Assembly: GCF_001517975.1 (NCBI RefSeq)
Contig: NZ_KQ950183.1
Span: 151,527-215,526, forward strand
From: Thermobifida cellulosilytica TB100
Lineage (GTDB): Bacteria > Actinomycetota > Actinomycetes > Streptosporangiales > Streptosporangiaceae
DNA length: 64,000 bases
Reading direction: 5' to 3'
The position numbers and the translations under genes were made by a program. The notes beneath the pieces were generated by a model. It did no database searches. It saw only the letters and a list, made by a program, of their open reading frames with translations, and was not told where the DNA came from. Positions 27,671-37,732 of this stretch are shown in pieces (within the stretch, counting starts at the first letter, position 1; each line of letters begins with the position of its first letter).

Positions 27671-28747
27671 ATGACGAGTCCGTCAAGCATCACCGCGGGC
27701 GCGGCCGACCTCGGCCGCGCCCTCGCGGCTATTCCCAGCCCTGGCATGAACGCCATCGAACTGGGCCCGCTGAGGATCCACTTCTACGCGCTGTGCATCC
27801 TCGCCGGGGTCGTCGTCGCGGTCTACTGGAGCGAGCGCCGCTGGGCGGCCATGGGCGGCCGTCCCGGCACGATCATGGACCTGGCGGTTCCGGCGGTGCT
27901 CCTCGGACTCGTCGGCGCGCGCCTCTACCACGTCGTCACCGACTACCAGTTGTACTTCGGCCCCGGTAAGGACCCGATGGGCGCCCTGTACATCTGGAAC
28001 GGCGGCCTGGGCGTCTGGGGCGCGATCCCGCTGGGCGCGGTGGGCGTGTGGTGGGCGGCGCGGCGGCGCGGCCTGTCGCTGTCGCAGTTGTCGTTCGCGA
28101 TCGCGCCGACCCTCCCGCTCGCCCAGGGCATCGGACGCTGGGGCAACTACTTCAACCAGGAGCTGTTCGGCGGCCCCACCGACCTGCCGTGGGCGCTGCG
28201 CGTGACGCCCTACGAGACGGGTGAACTGCGTCACGGAATGGTGCCCGGCGTCGAGACCTACCACCCGACGTTCCTCTACGAGTTCCTGTGGTGCGTGGGC
28301 CTGTCCGTCGTGCTCGCCTGGCTGGGGCGGCGCTACGGCGACGCGCTGCGCGGCGGACGGCTGTTCGCGCTCTACGTCATGGGCTACTGTGTGGGACGGT
28401 TCTGGATCGAGTACATGCGGGTCGATCCCGCCCACGAGATCCTCGGTCTGCGGCTCAACAACTGGACCTCCCTGCTGGTCTTCCTCGGCGCGCTCGGCTA
28501 CTTCGTGTGGGCCGGGCGGCGGCTCGACTCGTTCTCCTCGCGGGTGCTGCCCGAGGGCGAGGACGAGGGCACCCAGATGATCGCGGTCGAGCCGGACGAG
28601 GAGAGCACGGACAGCGTTCTCGACGACGAGGAGCCGCCGGAGGAGGCGGCCGTACGGTCCGGCTCCCGGGCGCAGACGCAGGACGACGAGGCCTCGACCG
28701 AGGCCCCGACCGAGCTCCCGGACCGGGACGACGGAACACGGGACTGA
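27671..28747 (+). CDS. lgt: Prolipoprotein diacylglyceryl transferase
   Basis: A 358-residue membrane enzyme that adds diacylglycerol to the lipobox cysteine of prelipoproteins. The Lgt signature GRWGNYFNQELFGGPTDLPW is present near residues 156-175 together with FHPT-like VETYHPTFLYE and about seven helices. An acidic C-terminal tail (about 300-358) is a common actinobacterial extension. Its likely clients here include the lipoproteins LivK and the DUF3060 protein. The start may instead be the ATG encoding Met25. Confidence 0.95.
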   Translation: MTSPSSITAGAADLGRALAAIPSPGMNAIELGPLRIHFYALCILAGVVVAVYWSERRWAAMGGRPGTIMDLAVPAVLLGLVGARLYHVVTDYQLYFGPGKDPMGALYIWNGGLGVWGAIPLGAVGVWWAARRRGLSLSQLSFAIAPTLPLAQGIGRWGNYFNQELFGGPTDLPWALRVTPYETGELRHGMVPGVETYHPTFLYEFLWCVGLSVVLAWLGRRYGDALRGGRLFALYVMGYCVGRFWIEYMRVDPAHEILGLRLNNWTSLLVFLGALGYFVWAGRRLDSFSSRVLPEGEDEGTQMIAVEPDEESTDSVLDDEEPPEEAAVRSGSRAQTQDDEASTEAPTELPDRDDGTRD

Positions 28748-28808
28748 CAGACAAGGCCCTCCCCCTCGCGGCGGCGCCGCGAGGGGCCCGCACCCCTTGG
28801 ACGAGTAC

Positions 28809-29954
28809 GTGAAGCTGCACAACGCCGACTCCACCGGCCACCGGAGCCGTTCGGCACCGGAGCGTCGGAGCCGGAGCGGAGCCGAACACCGGCAGGACGA
28901 CTACGACGAGTATCCCGACACCGCACAGAGGTCCGCCGGGTCGCGCAGAGAGGCCCGCAGGGGCCGCCGCTCCACCGGGCGGATCAAGCAGGACGCCTCG
29001 CGCGGAGGCCGCAGGGCCGCCAGGGCCGCCTCCCGCGGCACGGCCCCGGCACGTTCCGCGAAGTCCTCCGACGGCCCCCGCCGTGCCGCCCGCACCCGCA
29101 AGCCCCGGGCCATCGACCAGGTCTCCCGGTTCTCCGCGTCGGCGCTGCGCCGGGTCACCGTGCTGGGCGACCGCCCCGAGCAGGTCGTCTACACCCTCGC
29201 CGAGCAGAGCCGGCAGAAGCACGGCACCTACGTGCTGATCGCGCTGCTGGTCATGGCGGTCGTCTCGCTGCTGGCGCTGCTGGCCGCGCTCGTCTTCCAG
29301 GTGCTCAACCCGCAGGCGGCGACCAACCGGACCCCCGCCCCCATCGTCGAGCCGCCCGCCGGGCACAGCACCCTGCGCCCGGAGCTGTTCCACGCCCAGG
29401 ACCAGCAGGACATCTTCGATCCCATCGCCGAGCGCCCCGCCGACGCCGAGCCCCTCACCGAGGAGGAGATCTTCGGGTCGGTCAAGGAGCTGTCCCTCAA
29501 CGGCATGGAACTGACCCTGCGCGACTCCGAGGTCACCGACGCCTGCACCGCGCTGGTGTGGGGCGAGGAGCTCGCCCAGACCCTGTCCACCGGCTCCTGC
29601 ACCTCCGCGGCCCGCGGCGTCTACCAGGACACCGACCGGGAGTACGTGGCGCAGTTCACGCTGTTCGACCTGGCCGACGCCGAAGCCGCGAGCGCCACCC
29701 TGGAGAGCCTGGAGTCCCAGCGCAGCCCCGGCTTCATCCTGCCCATGGCGGAGGACATCAAGGGCCTGCACACCGGGTACAGCCAGGCCACCGCCCAGGC
29801 CATGGGCCACTACCTCGCGGTGTTCTGGGTGGCCCGGGCCGACGGCGCCGAACCCTCCGGCGACGACTCCATGGCCACCCTCAACGTCGCCGCGATGGAC
29901 GCCGCCCTCGTCGTCTACGAACAGGTCCGCGACGCCAAAGACCAGAAGGACTGA
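28809..29954 (+). CDS. Membrane-anchored protein, paralogue 1
   Basis: Function unknown. The protein (381 residues from GTG 28809; TTG 28797 would add four) has a highly basic, Arg/Ser-rich N-terminal 100 residues, one transmembrane helix (about 136-161) and an extracellular domain of about 210 residues. That domain contains two cysteines in DACTALVWG and GSCTSAARGVY and ends with GHYLAVFWVARAD. The next gene encodes the same architecture with the same Cys/VWG and GHYLLVLWVQ motifs. The basic head may contact nucleic acid or phospholipid; that is only inference. Confidence 0.75.
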   Translation: MKLHNADSTGHRSRSAPERRSRSGAEHRQDDYDEYPDTAQRSAGSRREARRGRRSTGRIKQDASRGGRRAARAASRGTAPARSAKSSDGPRRAARTRKPRAIDQVSRFSASALRRVTVLGDRPEQVVYTLAEQSRQKHGTYVLIALLVMAVVSLLALLAALVFQVLNPQAATNRTPAPIVEPPAGHSTLRPELFHAQDQQDIFDPIAERPADAEPLTEEEIFGSVKELSLNGMELTLRDSEVTDACTALVWGEELAQTLSTGSCTSAARGVYQDTDREYVAQFTLFDLADAEAASATLESLESQRSPGFILPMAEDIKGLHTGYSQATAQAMGHYLAVFWVARADGAEPSGDDSMATLNVAAMDAALVVYEQVRDAKDQKD

Positions 29955-30051
29955 CTCCGGCGGCTCTGCGGTTCCCCGGCGGGCCGCCGGGGAGTCCTCT
30001 ATCCTTCCCTACAGCCCTCCCGAAACCATCAGCTCATCGAAGAGGTCACAG

Positions 30052-31059
30052 GTGTCACCTACCGAGTCGCCCGTGTCCGGCGCCCCCGGCCGACGCAGGA
30101 AGCCCCCCGCGAGCACCCCCCAGGAGCGTTCGGGGCGCAGCCGGGGGACCCGGCGCCGCAAGGGCGGACGGCGCGCGAGCCGGAGCTTCCCCCTGGTGCC
30201 GATCCTCGTCGGTGCGCTGGTCGTCGCCGTGATCGCGGTGGCCGTGGTGGTGGTCCTGCGCTTCGTGGGCACCGGCGAGCCGGAGACCGTCCAGGCCGTG
30301 CCCTCCCGCTACCAGGTCTACGAGTCCGGCCAGGCCAACGAACTCCTCGCCAACCGCGACGACGACCCCCGCCCCTTCACCGAGCAGGACTTCTTCCCCG
30401 AGGGCGACGCCGACATCAGCTCCCGGGACCTGACCTTCACCTTCCGGGGCGGCTCCGTCGACGACAACTGCGCCGAGGCGGTCTGGGGGCCCAAGGCCCT
30501 GGCCGCGGTGGAGAGCGCCGACTGCTCGCAGGTGGTGCGCGCCGGCTACGTCTCCGACGACTACATCGGCGTGGCCGCGGTCTTCAAACTCCGCGACATC
30601 GAGGCGTCGCGGACCCTCGCCGAGGCCCTGGCCCCCGCCGAGGAGGAGACCGCCGAGGAGGGCGGCTTCCTGCTGCCGCCCGTCACGGAGGAGCCCTTCG
30701 ACCTGCTCGGCAGCGGGTACAGCTCGGCCGAGGCCACCGTCAACGGCCACTACCTGCTGGTGCTGTGGGTGCAGTCCAAGAGCTCCACCTCCACCGAGGA
30801 GACCGAGGTCCTACAGCAGCCGCTGGTCACGCTGAGCCGCTTCGACATGCCGATCTACCAGCGGATCAACGAGCGCAAGAACTTCCTGGAGGCCAACGGG
30901 GTCGACACCGGGGACCAGGAGGCCCCGGCGGGAGACGGCACGGGCACCGGCACCGAGGGCATCGGGACCGAGGGCACGGGCATCGGGACCGAGGGGACCG
31001 GCACCGAGGGCGCGGGAACCGGCACCGAGGGCACGGGCCTCTCCCAGGGAACCGGATGA
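30052..31059 (+). CDS. Membrane-anchored protein, paralogue 2, with GTEG repeats
   Basis: A 335-residue protein of unknown function and paralogue of its upstream neighbour: basic N-terminus (1-43), a transmembrane helix (about 44-68), and an extracellular domain with cysteines in DNCAEAVWG and ADCSQVVRAGYVSDD and the conserved NGHYLLVLWVQ. From about residue 290 the C-terminus is a low-complexity array of Gly-Thr-Glu-Gly units with Ile or Ala variants. GTG start at 30052 after AAGAGG. The gap to paralogue 1 is 97 bases. Confidence 0.78.
   Translation: MSPTESPVSGAPGRRRKPPASTPQERSGRSRGTRRRKGGRRASRSFPLVPILVGALVVAVIAVAVVVVLRFVGTGEPETVQAVPSRYQVYESGQANELLANRDDDPRPFTEQDFFPEGDADISSRDLTFTFRGGSVDDNCAEAVWGPKALAAVESADCSQVVRAGYVSDDYIGVAAVFKLRDIEASRTLAEALAPAEEETAEEGGFLLPPVTEEPFDLLGSGYSSAEATVNGHYLLVLWVQSKSSTSTEETEVLQQPLVTLSRFDMPIYQRINERKNFLEANGVDTGDQEAPAGDGTGTGTEGIGTEGTGIGTEGTGTEGAGTGTEGTGLSQGTG
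30936..31050 (+). repeat. GTEG-coding short tandem repeat
   Basis: The 3' end of the paralogue 2 gene is a degenerate repeat of units such as GGCACCGAGGGC, coding for Gly-Thr-Glu-Gly with inserted Gly-Ile or Gly-Ala pairs. Such arrays change length easily by slippage. Confidence 0.7.
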
Positions 31060-31069
31060 CCCGCCTCCC

Positions 31070-32680
31070 ATGACCGACCGCACCGCACCGCACGCCCCGC
31101 TCGCCGAGCGGGGCGTGCACGCCGTACGCGGCCAGCTCGTCCTGGGTGCCCTCGCCGACGGGCGCTGGTGGACCGCCCGCGACCTGGTGCGCGCCACCGC
31201 GGTGGCGCACCGGGTGGTCGCCGACACCCTCGCCGCCGTCGAGACCGAACTGGACCGCGACGGCGACCGAGTCCGCCTGCGCGACCCGGACCGGTACGCG
31301 CCCCTCGCCGCGCGCCCCCGCCTGGCCGACCCGGTCGGCCACCTCGTCGCCGCCCACGCCGACGTCGAGGCCGAACTGCGCACGCTGGTCGCCGAGGCGC
31401 CCCCGCCCCGCGCGGACCTGGACCACGTGTCCGCCACCGCACGCACCGCACTGCGCCGCGCCCTGCTCCTCACCACCTGCTTCGCCACCGGCGGCGCCCG
31501 CCTGCTGTGCGTGGGCGACCACGACCTCACCTCCCTCGCGCTGACCCTGGTGGACCCCGACGCCGCCGCCACCGTGGTGGACATCGACGAGCGCATGCTC
31601 GACTACATCGACACCGCCGCGGCCCGGCTCGGCTGCCGGGTCCGCTGCTACTTCGCCGACCTGCGGTTCGGACTGCCCCCGGCGGTGCGCGGCAGCGCCG
31701 ACCTCGTCTTCACCGACCCGCCCTACACCCCCGAGGGCGTGGAGCTGTTCGTCCGCCGCGGGCTGGAGGGCAGCGCCGACCCCGCCGCCACGCGCGTCCT
31801 CCTCGCCTACGGCGCCAGCGAGACCACCCCGGCCCTGGCCGCCCGCGTCCAGCAGCGCCTCACCCGCCTCCACCTCGCCATCGAGGCCCTCTGGCCGGAC
31901 TTCAACCGCTACCTGGGCGCCGAGGCCATCGGCGCCGCCAGCGACCTGTACCTGCTGCGCGCCACCGCGCGCACCCCCGTGGGACGCGCCGCCGAGTCGG
32001 CCGCGCGCATCTACAGCCAGGGCGCCAACGCCCGCGAGTCCGCCGCGGCCCTCACCGCAGCGACCGCGCCCCGCGCCTGGGGCGGCACGCCCCCCGAGGT
32101 CTGCGTCGGGGACTGGCCCGAGCCCCTGCCGGAAGGGGTGCGCCGGGTCGGCCTGGACGCCTGGCTGGCCGCCCCGCCGACCGCCCGCAGCGCCGCCGTG
32201 AACCTGACCGGCGGCGCCGAGGCGCTCACCGAACGGGTGATCCTCGCCGCACCAGCCGCCGACCTGCACGTCGTGGTGGCCTCGCACGCCCCCCAGGTCC
32301 GCGACGCCGCCGGACAGCAGGGGCTGCGCCGGGTCGTCGGTCCCGACCGCCCCCTGCGCTTCCTGCGCGGTGTGCCCGACGCACGCCACACCGTCGTCCG
32401 GGTGGGCGCGGCGGCACCCCCCGACGACACCGCCGACCCCGCCGTCTGGCTCGCCCGCCGCCTGCGGCAGCGCGCCCACGGATCGGTCGCCTCGGTCCTG
32501 CGCGAGGGGCTGGTGCGGGTCGCCGCCCGCACCGGACGGCCCGTGAACAAGAAGTGGGCCCGCACCCGCGTGGCCGAGGCCCTGCCCTGGCTGGCCGGGC
32601 ACACCCTGCTGGACCTGCCGCTGCACCGGTTCGCCGCACTCGACGACGCGCTGCACCGGCTCGCCGGCCAACTGCCCTGA
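31070..32680 (+). CDS. Bis-aminopropyl-spermidine-synthase-like protein (BpsA/DUF43)
   Basis: A 536-residue protein whose central part matches branched-polyamine synthases of thermophiles: a Rossmann aminopropyltransferase with GDHDLTSLAL at 149-158, DIDERMLDYI at 171-180 and DPPYTPEGVELF at 216-227. An N-terminal winged-helix-like domain (1-120) is also as in BpsA. BpsA transfers aminopropyl groups to the internal nitrogen of spermidine. The C-terminal 180 residues exceed the roughly 350-residue archaeal enzyme and are unrecognised. It could instead be a methyltransferase, but the DPPYT motif favours BpsA. It sits 10 bases after paralogue 2. Confidence 0.78.
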   Translation: MTDRTAPHAPLAERGVHAVRGQLVLGALADGRWWTARDLVRATAVAHRVVADTLAAVETELDRDGDRVRLRDPDRYAPLAARPRLADPVGHLVAAHADVEAELRTLVAEAPPPRADLDHVSATARTALRRALLLTTCFATGGARLLCVGDHDLTSLALTLVDPDAAATVVDIDERMLDYIDTAAARLGCRVRCYFADLRFGLPPAVRGSADLVFTDPPYTPEGVELFVRRGLEGSADPAATRVLLAYGASETTPALAARVQQRLTRLHLAIEALWPDFNRYLGAEAIGAASDLYLLRATARTPVGRAAESAARIYSQGANARESAAALTAATAPRAWGGTPPEVCVGDWPEPLPEGVRRVGLDAWLAAPPTARSAAVNLTGGAEALTERVILAAPAADLHVVVASHAPQVRDAAGQQGLRRVVGPDRPLRFLRGVPDARHTVVRVGAAAPPDDTADPAVWLARRLRQRAHGSVASVLREGLVRVAARTGRPVNKKWARTRVAEALPWLAGHTLLDLPLHRFAALDDALHRLAGQLP

Positions 32681-32791
32681 CCCCGGACGCCCGCCGGGGG
32701 CAACCACCGGGGCCGACCGGTCGAGGACGTGTTACAGGCATGTAAGCTGACTCCGGTCGCCGCACGAGCCTTCCCACCGGGAGGTTTCACG

Positions 32792-32902
32792 GTGCCATCC
32801 GCGGGATACACAACCGAAAAGCCGCAGCAACCCGCGCGGCATCGCACACACCCACCCCCCAACCAGGGGATCCCGCGGACGGCCGGCACCGTACCGCGGT
32901 GA
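32792..32902 (+). CDS. Possible 36-residue leader peptide upstream of gltB
   Basis: A short open frame starts with GTG at 32792, preceded at an ideal seven-base spacing by GGGAGG. The product is rich in Pro, His, Arg and Thr and resembles nothing I know. A TAAGCT hexamer at 32743-32748 could be its -10. It ends six bases before a DasR-like palindrome. It may be a regulatory leader peptide or a chance frame with a good ribosome site. Confidence 0.3.
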   Translation: MPSAGYTTEKPQQPARHRTHPPPNQGIPRTAGTVPR

Positions 32903-32906
32903 CAGG

Positions 32907-32918
32907 TGGTCTAGACCT
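32907..32918. promoter_or_regulatory. DasR-like operator upstream of gltB
   Basis: TGGTCTAGACCT contains the perfect palindrome GGTCTAGACC, the core of the dre site bound by the GntR/HutC regulator DasR in Streptomyces (consensus ACTGGTCTAGACCACT). It lies just upstream of the -10-like TACAGT at 32924-32929. Confidence 0.5.
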
Positions 32919-32923
32919 CAAGC

Positions 32924-32929
32924 TACAGT
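32924..32929 (+). promoter_or_regulatory. -10 element of the gltB promoter
   Basis: TACAGT here would start transcription near 32936 and give gltB a 5' leader of about 200 bases. No clear -35 is seen at the expected place; the DasR-like palindrome occupies the spacer. Confidence 0.4.
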
Positions 32930-33137
32930 GGGGGCAGACCACCGAGAAAAGTGAGTCACCGGCGGGTGGCGCACTGTCCGGACGAGCACCGACGGTCACG
33001 ATGGAGTGTCCCGCGGACCGATCGATCCAATCCGCGTGAATCGGGTGCGGACAGTACGGCACACGCTGACGCAGCAGGGCCAACGTCGTCCCACTGCGCT
33101 TTTCGAAAGCACAGAGGAAGAGACGACAGGAGGGTAG

Positions 33138-36100
33138 ATGCCTGCTGGCCAGGTGCGGCGTTCGACGGTCCGACCGAACGCGAAGACCACTTCCGAGGGC
33201 CTGTACGACAGCTCCTACGAACACGACTCCTGCGGCGTCGGTTTCGTTGCCGACCTTTCCGGTCGTCGCAGCCACGACATCATCGAGAAGGCGCTCACCG
33301 TGCTGCGCAACCTCGACCACCGTGGCGCTTCCGGAGCCGACCCCGACGACGGCGACGGCGTGGGGATCCTCACCCAGATCCCCGACCAGCTCTACCGCGA
33401 GACCTGCGGATTCGACCTGCCGGAGGCGGGCGCCTACGCCGTGGGGATCGGGTTCCTGCCCACCGAGGCCGCGGCCCGCCAGGAAGCCGTCGCCGCCATC
33501 GGCCGCATCGCCGAGGAGGAGAACCTCACCGTCCTGGGCTGGCGCGACCTGCCCCACGACCCCCGCCACTGCGGCCCCGTCGCCCGCGAGAACATGCCGT
33601 TCTTCAAGCAGCTGTTCCTCGCCGGCCGCCCCGGCACCCCCACCGAGAACCTGACCGGCATCGAGCTGGAGCGCCACGCCTACTGCCTGCGCAAGCGCGT
33701 CGAACACGAGGTCGGCGTCTACTTCGCCAGCCTGTCGCCGCGCACCATCACCTACAAGGGCATGCTGACCACGCCCCAGCTGGAGCCGTTCTTCCCGGAC
33801 CTGTCCGACCCCCGCTACGCCTCCGGGCTGGCGCTGGTCCACTCGCGGTTCTCCACCAACACCTTCCCGTCGTGGCCGCTCGCGCACCCCTTCCGCTACA
33901 TCGCCCACAACGGCGAGATCAACACCGTCAAGGGCAACCGCAACTGGATGCGCGCCCGCGAGGCCACCCTCGCCAGTGACCTCCTCCCCGGCGACCTGTC
34001 CCGGATCTTCCCCGTCGTCGACGCCGAGGACTCCGACACCGCCTCCTTCGACGCCGCCCTGGAACTGCTGCACCTGGGCGGACGCTCGCTGCCGCACGCG
34101 GTGCTCATGATGATCCCCGAGCCGTGGGAGAACCACACCGAGATGGACCCGGCGGTGCGGGCCTTCTACGAGTTCCACTCCATGCTCATGGAGCCCTGGG
34201 ACGGCCCCGCCTCCGTCACCTTCACCGACGGCACCCTCATCGGCGCGGTCCTCGACCGCAACGGCCTGCGCCCCGGCCGCTACTGGGTCACCGACGACGG
34301 CCTCGTCGTCATGGCCAGCGAGGTCGGCGTCCTCGACATCGACCCCAAGCGCGTCGTCCGCAAGGGCCGCTTGCAGCCCGGCCGCATCTTCGTCGTCGAC
34401 ACCGCCCGCGGCCGCATCCTCGAGGACGAGGAGGTCAAGGCCGAGCTCGCCGCCGAGCACCCCTACGCCGAGTGGCTCGCCGACAACGTCGTGCGCCTGG
34501 CGGAGCTGCCCGAGGCCGAGGCCGCCCCCGTCGACGACATCGTCCACCACCAGCGGGTCTTCGGCTACACCGAGGAGGAGCTGCGCGTCCTGCTCACCCC
34601 CATGGCGCGCACCGGGGCCGAGGCCATCGGCTCCATGGGCACCGACACGCCCGTCGCCGTGCTGTCCAGCCGCCCCCGCCAGCTCTTCGACTACTTCTCG
34701 CAGAACTTCGCGCAGGTCACCAACCCGCCGCTGGACGCCATCCGCGAGGAGCTGGTCACCAGCCTCAGGACGGCCCTGGGCGCCGAGGAGAACGTCCTGT
34801 CTCCCGACCCCGAGGACTGCCGCCGCATCGTGCTGGACACCCCGATCATCCAGGAGGCGGAACTCGCCGCCATCGTCCGCGCCGGCGGACCCGACGGTGA
34901 CCCCGCCTTCCGCGTCCACACCGTCCGGGGCGTCTACCCCGCCGCGGGCGGCGGCACGGCCCTCACCGCACGCCTCGACGAGATCTGCGCCGAGGTGTCG
35001 CAGGCCATCGCCGAGGGCGCGCACATCGTCGTCCTCAGCGACCGCGGGGCCGACGCCGACCACGCCCCCATCCCGTCGCTGCTGCTCACCGGCACCGTCC
35101 ACCACCACCTGGTCCGCGAGAAGACCCGCACCGAGGTGGGCCTCGTGGTCGAGGCCGGCGACGTCCGCGAGTGCCACCACGTCGCCCTGCTGCTGGGCTA
35201 CGGCGCGTCCGCGGTCAACCCCTACCTCGCCCTGTCCACCGTCCGCGACCTGGCCGCGCGCGGCGTCATCAGCGGCGTCGACCCCGACACCGCCGCCCGC
35301 AACACCGTCAAGGCGTTCGGCAAGGGCCTGCTGAAGATCATGTCCAAGATGGGCGTGTCCACGGTCAGCTCCTACACCGGCGCCCAGATCTTCGAGGCCC
35401 TCGGCCTCGGCCAGGAGGTCATCGACCGGGCCTTCGTCGGCACCACCTCCCGCCTGGGCGGCATCGGCTTCGACGTCCTCGCCGAGGAGGTCCGCGCCCG
35501 CCACGCCGCCGCCTACGCGCCCAACGCCGCCGCCCACCGCCGGCTGCCCGTCGGCGGCGAGTACCAGTGGCGCCGCGAGGGCGAGCCGCACCTGTTCAAC
35601 CCGGAGACCGTCTTCAAGCTCCAGCACGCCACGCGGACCCGGCGCTACGAGATCTTCAAGGAGTACACCTCCAAGGTCGACGAGCAGGCCGAGACCCTCA
35701 TGACCCTGCGCGGCCTGTTCAAGTTCAAGGAGGGCGTGCGCGAGCCCGTGCCGATCGACGAGGTCGAGCCGGTCTCGGAGATCGTCAAGCGCTTCTCCAC
35801 CGGCGCCATGTCCTACGGCTCCATCTCCGCGGAGGCCCACGAGACCCTCGCCATCGCCATGAACCGGCTCGGCGCCAAGTCCAACACCGGCGAGGGCGGC
35901 GAGGACCCGCGCCGCTACGTCCCCGACGCCAACGGGGACCTGCGGCGCAGCGCCATCAAGCAGGTCGCCTCCGGCCGCTTCGGCGTCACCTCGCACTACC
36001 TGACCAACGCCGACGACATCCAGATCAAGATGGCCCAGGGTGCCAAGCCCGGCGAGGGCGGCCAGTTGCCCGGCCACAAGGTCTACCCGTGGGTCGCCGA

Positions 36101-37700
36101 CACCCGGCACTCCACCCCCGGCGTCGGCCTGATCTCCCCGCCGCCGCACCACGACATCTACTCCATCGAGGACCTCGCCCAGCTCATCCACGACCTGAAG
36201 AACGCCAACCCCTCGGCGCGCATCCACGTCAAGCTGGTCTCCGAGGCCGGAGTGGGCACCGTGGCCGCGGGCGTGTCCAAGGCCCACGCCGACGTGGTCC
36301 TCATCTCCGGGCACGACGGCGGCACCGGGGCCTCCCCGCTCACCTCCATCAAGCACGCGGGCACCCCCTGGGAGCTCGGCCTGGCCGAGACCCAGCAGAC
36401 CCTGCTGCGCAACGGGCTGCGCGACCGCATCGTCGTGCAGGTCGACGGGCAGCTCAAGACCGGCCGCGACGTCGTCGTCGCCGCCCTGCTGGGCGCCGAG
36501 GAGTTCGGCTTCGCCACCGCGCCGCTCGTGGTATCCGGCTGCGTCATGATGCGCGTGTGCCACCTGGACACCTGCCCGGTGGGCGTGGCCACCCAGAACC
36601 CCGAGCTGCGCAAGCGCTTCAGCGGCAAGCCCGAGTTCGTGGTGAACTTCTTCGAGTTCATCGCCCAGGAGGTCCGCGAGTACCTGGCCGCCCTGGGCTT
36701 CCGCAGCCTCGACGAGGCGATCGGCGCCGTCGAGATGCTCGACACCCGCGACGCCGTCGACCACTGGAAGGCCGCCGGACTCGACCTGTCCCCGATCCTG
36801 CACCAGGTGGAGCCGTGGGAGGGCGACCACCGCCGCCAGGTCCGCGCCCAGGACCACGGCCTGGACAAGGCCCTCGACCTCACCCTCGTCCAGTTGTCCG
36901 AGGGCGCCCTGGAGTACGGCACCCCGCTCAAGCTGGACCTGCCGGTCCGCAACGTCAACCGCACCGTCGGCACCATGCTCGGCCACGAGGTCACCAAGCG
37001 CTACGGCGCCGAGGGGCTGCCCGACGACACCATCGACATCACCTTCACCGGCTCGGCGGGACAGTCCTTCGGGGCGTTCCTGCCCCGCGGCATCACCCTG
37101 CGCCTGGTCGGCGACGCCAACGACTACGTCGGCAAGGGCCTGTCCGGCGGACGCATCGTCGTGCGCCCCGCCGACGGGGTCCAGTTCGTCCCCGAGGAGA
37201 ACATCATCGCCGGCAACGTCATCGCCTACGGCGCGACCTCCGGCGAGCTGTTCCTGCGCGGCGTCGTCGGCGAGCGGTTCTGCGTCCGCAACTCCGGTGC
37301 GCTGGCCGTCGTCGAGGGCGTGGGCGACCACGGCTGCGAGTACATGACCGGCGGGCGCGCCGTCATCCTGGGACGCACCGGACGCAACTTCGCGGCCGGC
37401 ATGTCCGGCGGCATCGCCTACGTCCTCGACCTGGACGAGCGGCGCGTCAACACCGAGATGGTCGACATCGACCCGCTCGACGACACCGACCGCGCCTTCC
37501 TGGAGGACGTGCTGACCCGCCACCACGCCGAGACCGGCTCCACCGTGGCCCAGCGCATCCTCGCCGACTTCGACATCGCCGTCGAACGCTTCGCCAAGAT
37601 CATGCCGCGCGACTACAAGCGCGTCCTGAACGCCCGAGCCGAGGCCGAACGCGAGGGACGAGACGTGGCCGAGGCCATCATGGCCGCTGCCCGGTCCTGA
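33138..37700 (+). CDS. gltB: Glutamate synthase large subunit
   Basis: A 1520-residue ferredoxin/NADPH-type glutamate synthase alpha chain. The class II amidotransferase nucleophile is Cys32 in EHDSCGVGF, exposed after removal of a 31-residue propeptide. The central FMN-binding synthase domain contains [17 protein letters not shown] and [19 protein letters not shown]; the 3Fe-4S cysteines lie in [15 protein letters not shown] near residues 1135-1150; the C-terminal beta-helix domain contains GRIVVRP and GGIAYVLD. With GltD it makes two glutamates from glutamine and 2-oxoglutarate. ATG at 33138 follows AGGAGGG. Confidence 0.98.
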   Translation: MPAGQVRRSTVRPNAKTTSEGLYDSSYEHDSCGVGFVADLSGRRSHDIIEKALTVLRNLDHRGASGADPDDGDGVGILTQIPDQLYRETCGFDLPEAGAYAVGIGFLPTEAAARQEAVAAIGRIAEEENLTVLGWRDLPHDPRHCGPVARENMPFFKQLFLAGRPGTPTENLTGIELERHAYCLRKRVEHEVGVYFASLSPRTITYKGMLTTPQLEPFFPDLSDPRYASGLALVHSRFSTNTFPSWPLAHPFRYIAHNGEINTVKGNRNWMRAREATLASDLLPGDLSRIFPVVDAEDSDTASFDAALELLHLGGRSLPHAVLMMIPEPWENHTEMDPAVRAFYEFHSMLMEPWDGPASVTFTDGTLIGAVLDRNGLRPGRYWVTDDGLVVMASEVGVLDIDPKRVVRKGRLQPGRIFVVDTARGRILEDEEVKAELAAEHPYAEWLADNVVRLAELPEAEAAPVDDIVHHQRVFGYTEEELRVLLTPMARTGAEAIGSMGTDTPVAVLSSRPRQLFDYFSQNFAQVTNPPLDAIREELVTSLRTALGAEENVLSPDPEDCRRIVLDTPIIQEAELAAIVRAGGPDGDPAFRVHTVRGVYPAAGGGTALTARLDEICAEVSQAIAEGAHIVVLSDRGADADHAPIPSLLLTGTVHHHLVREKTRTEVGLVVEAGDVRECHHVALLLGYGASAVNPYLALSTVRDLAARGVISGVDPDTAARNTVKAFGKGLLKIMSKMGVSTVSSYTGAQIFEALGLGQEVIDRAFVGTTSRLGGIGFDVLAEEVRARHAAAYAPNAAAHRRLPVGGEYQWRREGEPHLFNPETVFKLQHATRTRRYEIFKEYTSKVDEQAETLMTLRGLFKFKEGVREPVPIDEVEPVSEIVKRFSTGAMSYGSISAEAHETLAIAMNRLGAKSNTGEGGEDPRRYVPDANGDLRRSAIKQVASGRFGVTSHYLTNADDIQIKMAQGAKPGEGGQLPGHKVYPWVADTRHSTPGVGLISPPPHHDIYSIEDLAQLIHDLKNANPSARIHVKLVSEAGVGTVAAGVSKAHADVVLISGHDGGTGASPLTSIKHAGTPWELGLAETQQTLLRNGLRDRIVVQVDGQLKTGRDVVVAALLGAEEFGFATAPLVVSGCVMMRVCHLDTCPVGVATQNPELRKRFSGKPEFVVNFFEFIAQEVREYLAALGFRSLDEAIGAVEMLDTRDAVDHWKAAGLDLSPILHQVEPWEGDHRRQVRAQDHGLDKALDLTLVQLSEGALEYGTPLKLDLPVRNVNRTVGTMLGHEVTKRYGAEGLPDDTIDITFTGSAGQSFGAFLPRGITLRLVGDANDYVGKGLSGGRIVVRPADGVQFVPEENIIAGNVIAYGATSGELFLRGVVGERFCVRNSGALAVVEGVGDHGCEYMTGGRAVILGRTGRNFAAGMSGGIAYVLDLDERRVNTEMVDIDPLDDTDRAFLEDVLTRHHAETGSTVAQRILADFDIAVERFAKIMPRDYKRVLNARAEAEREGRDVAEAIMAAARS

Positions 37701-37732
37701 CACCAGCAACGAGAAAGGAGGGACAGAGATCC

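Noticed and set aside
32787-37709. A 1640-codon open frame on the minus strand opposite gltB
   Set aside because: It is the shadow of gltB in GC-rich DNA; its translation is low-complexity Gly/Ala/Val/Asp and has no domain, while gltB is complete on the other strand.
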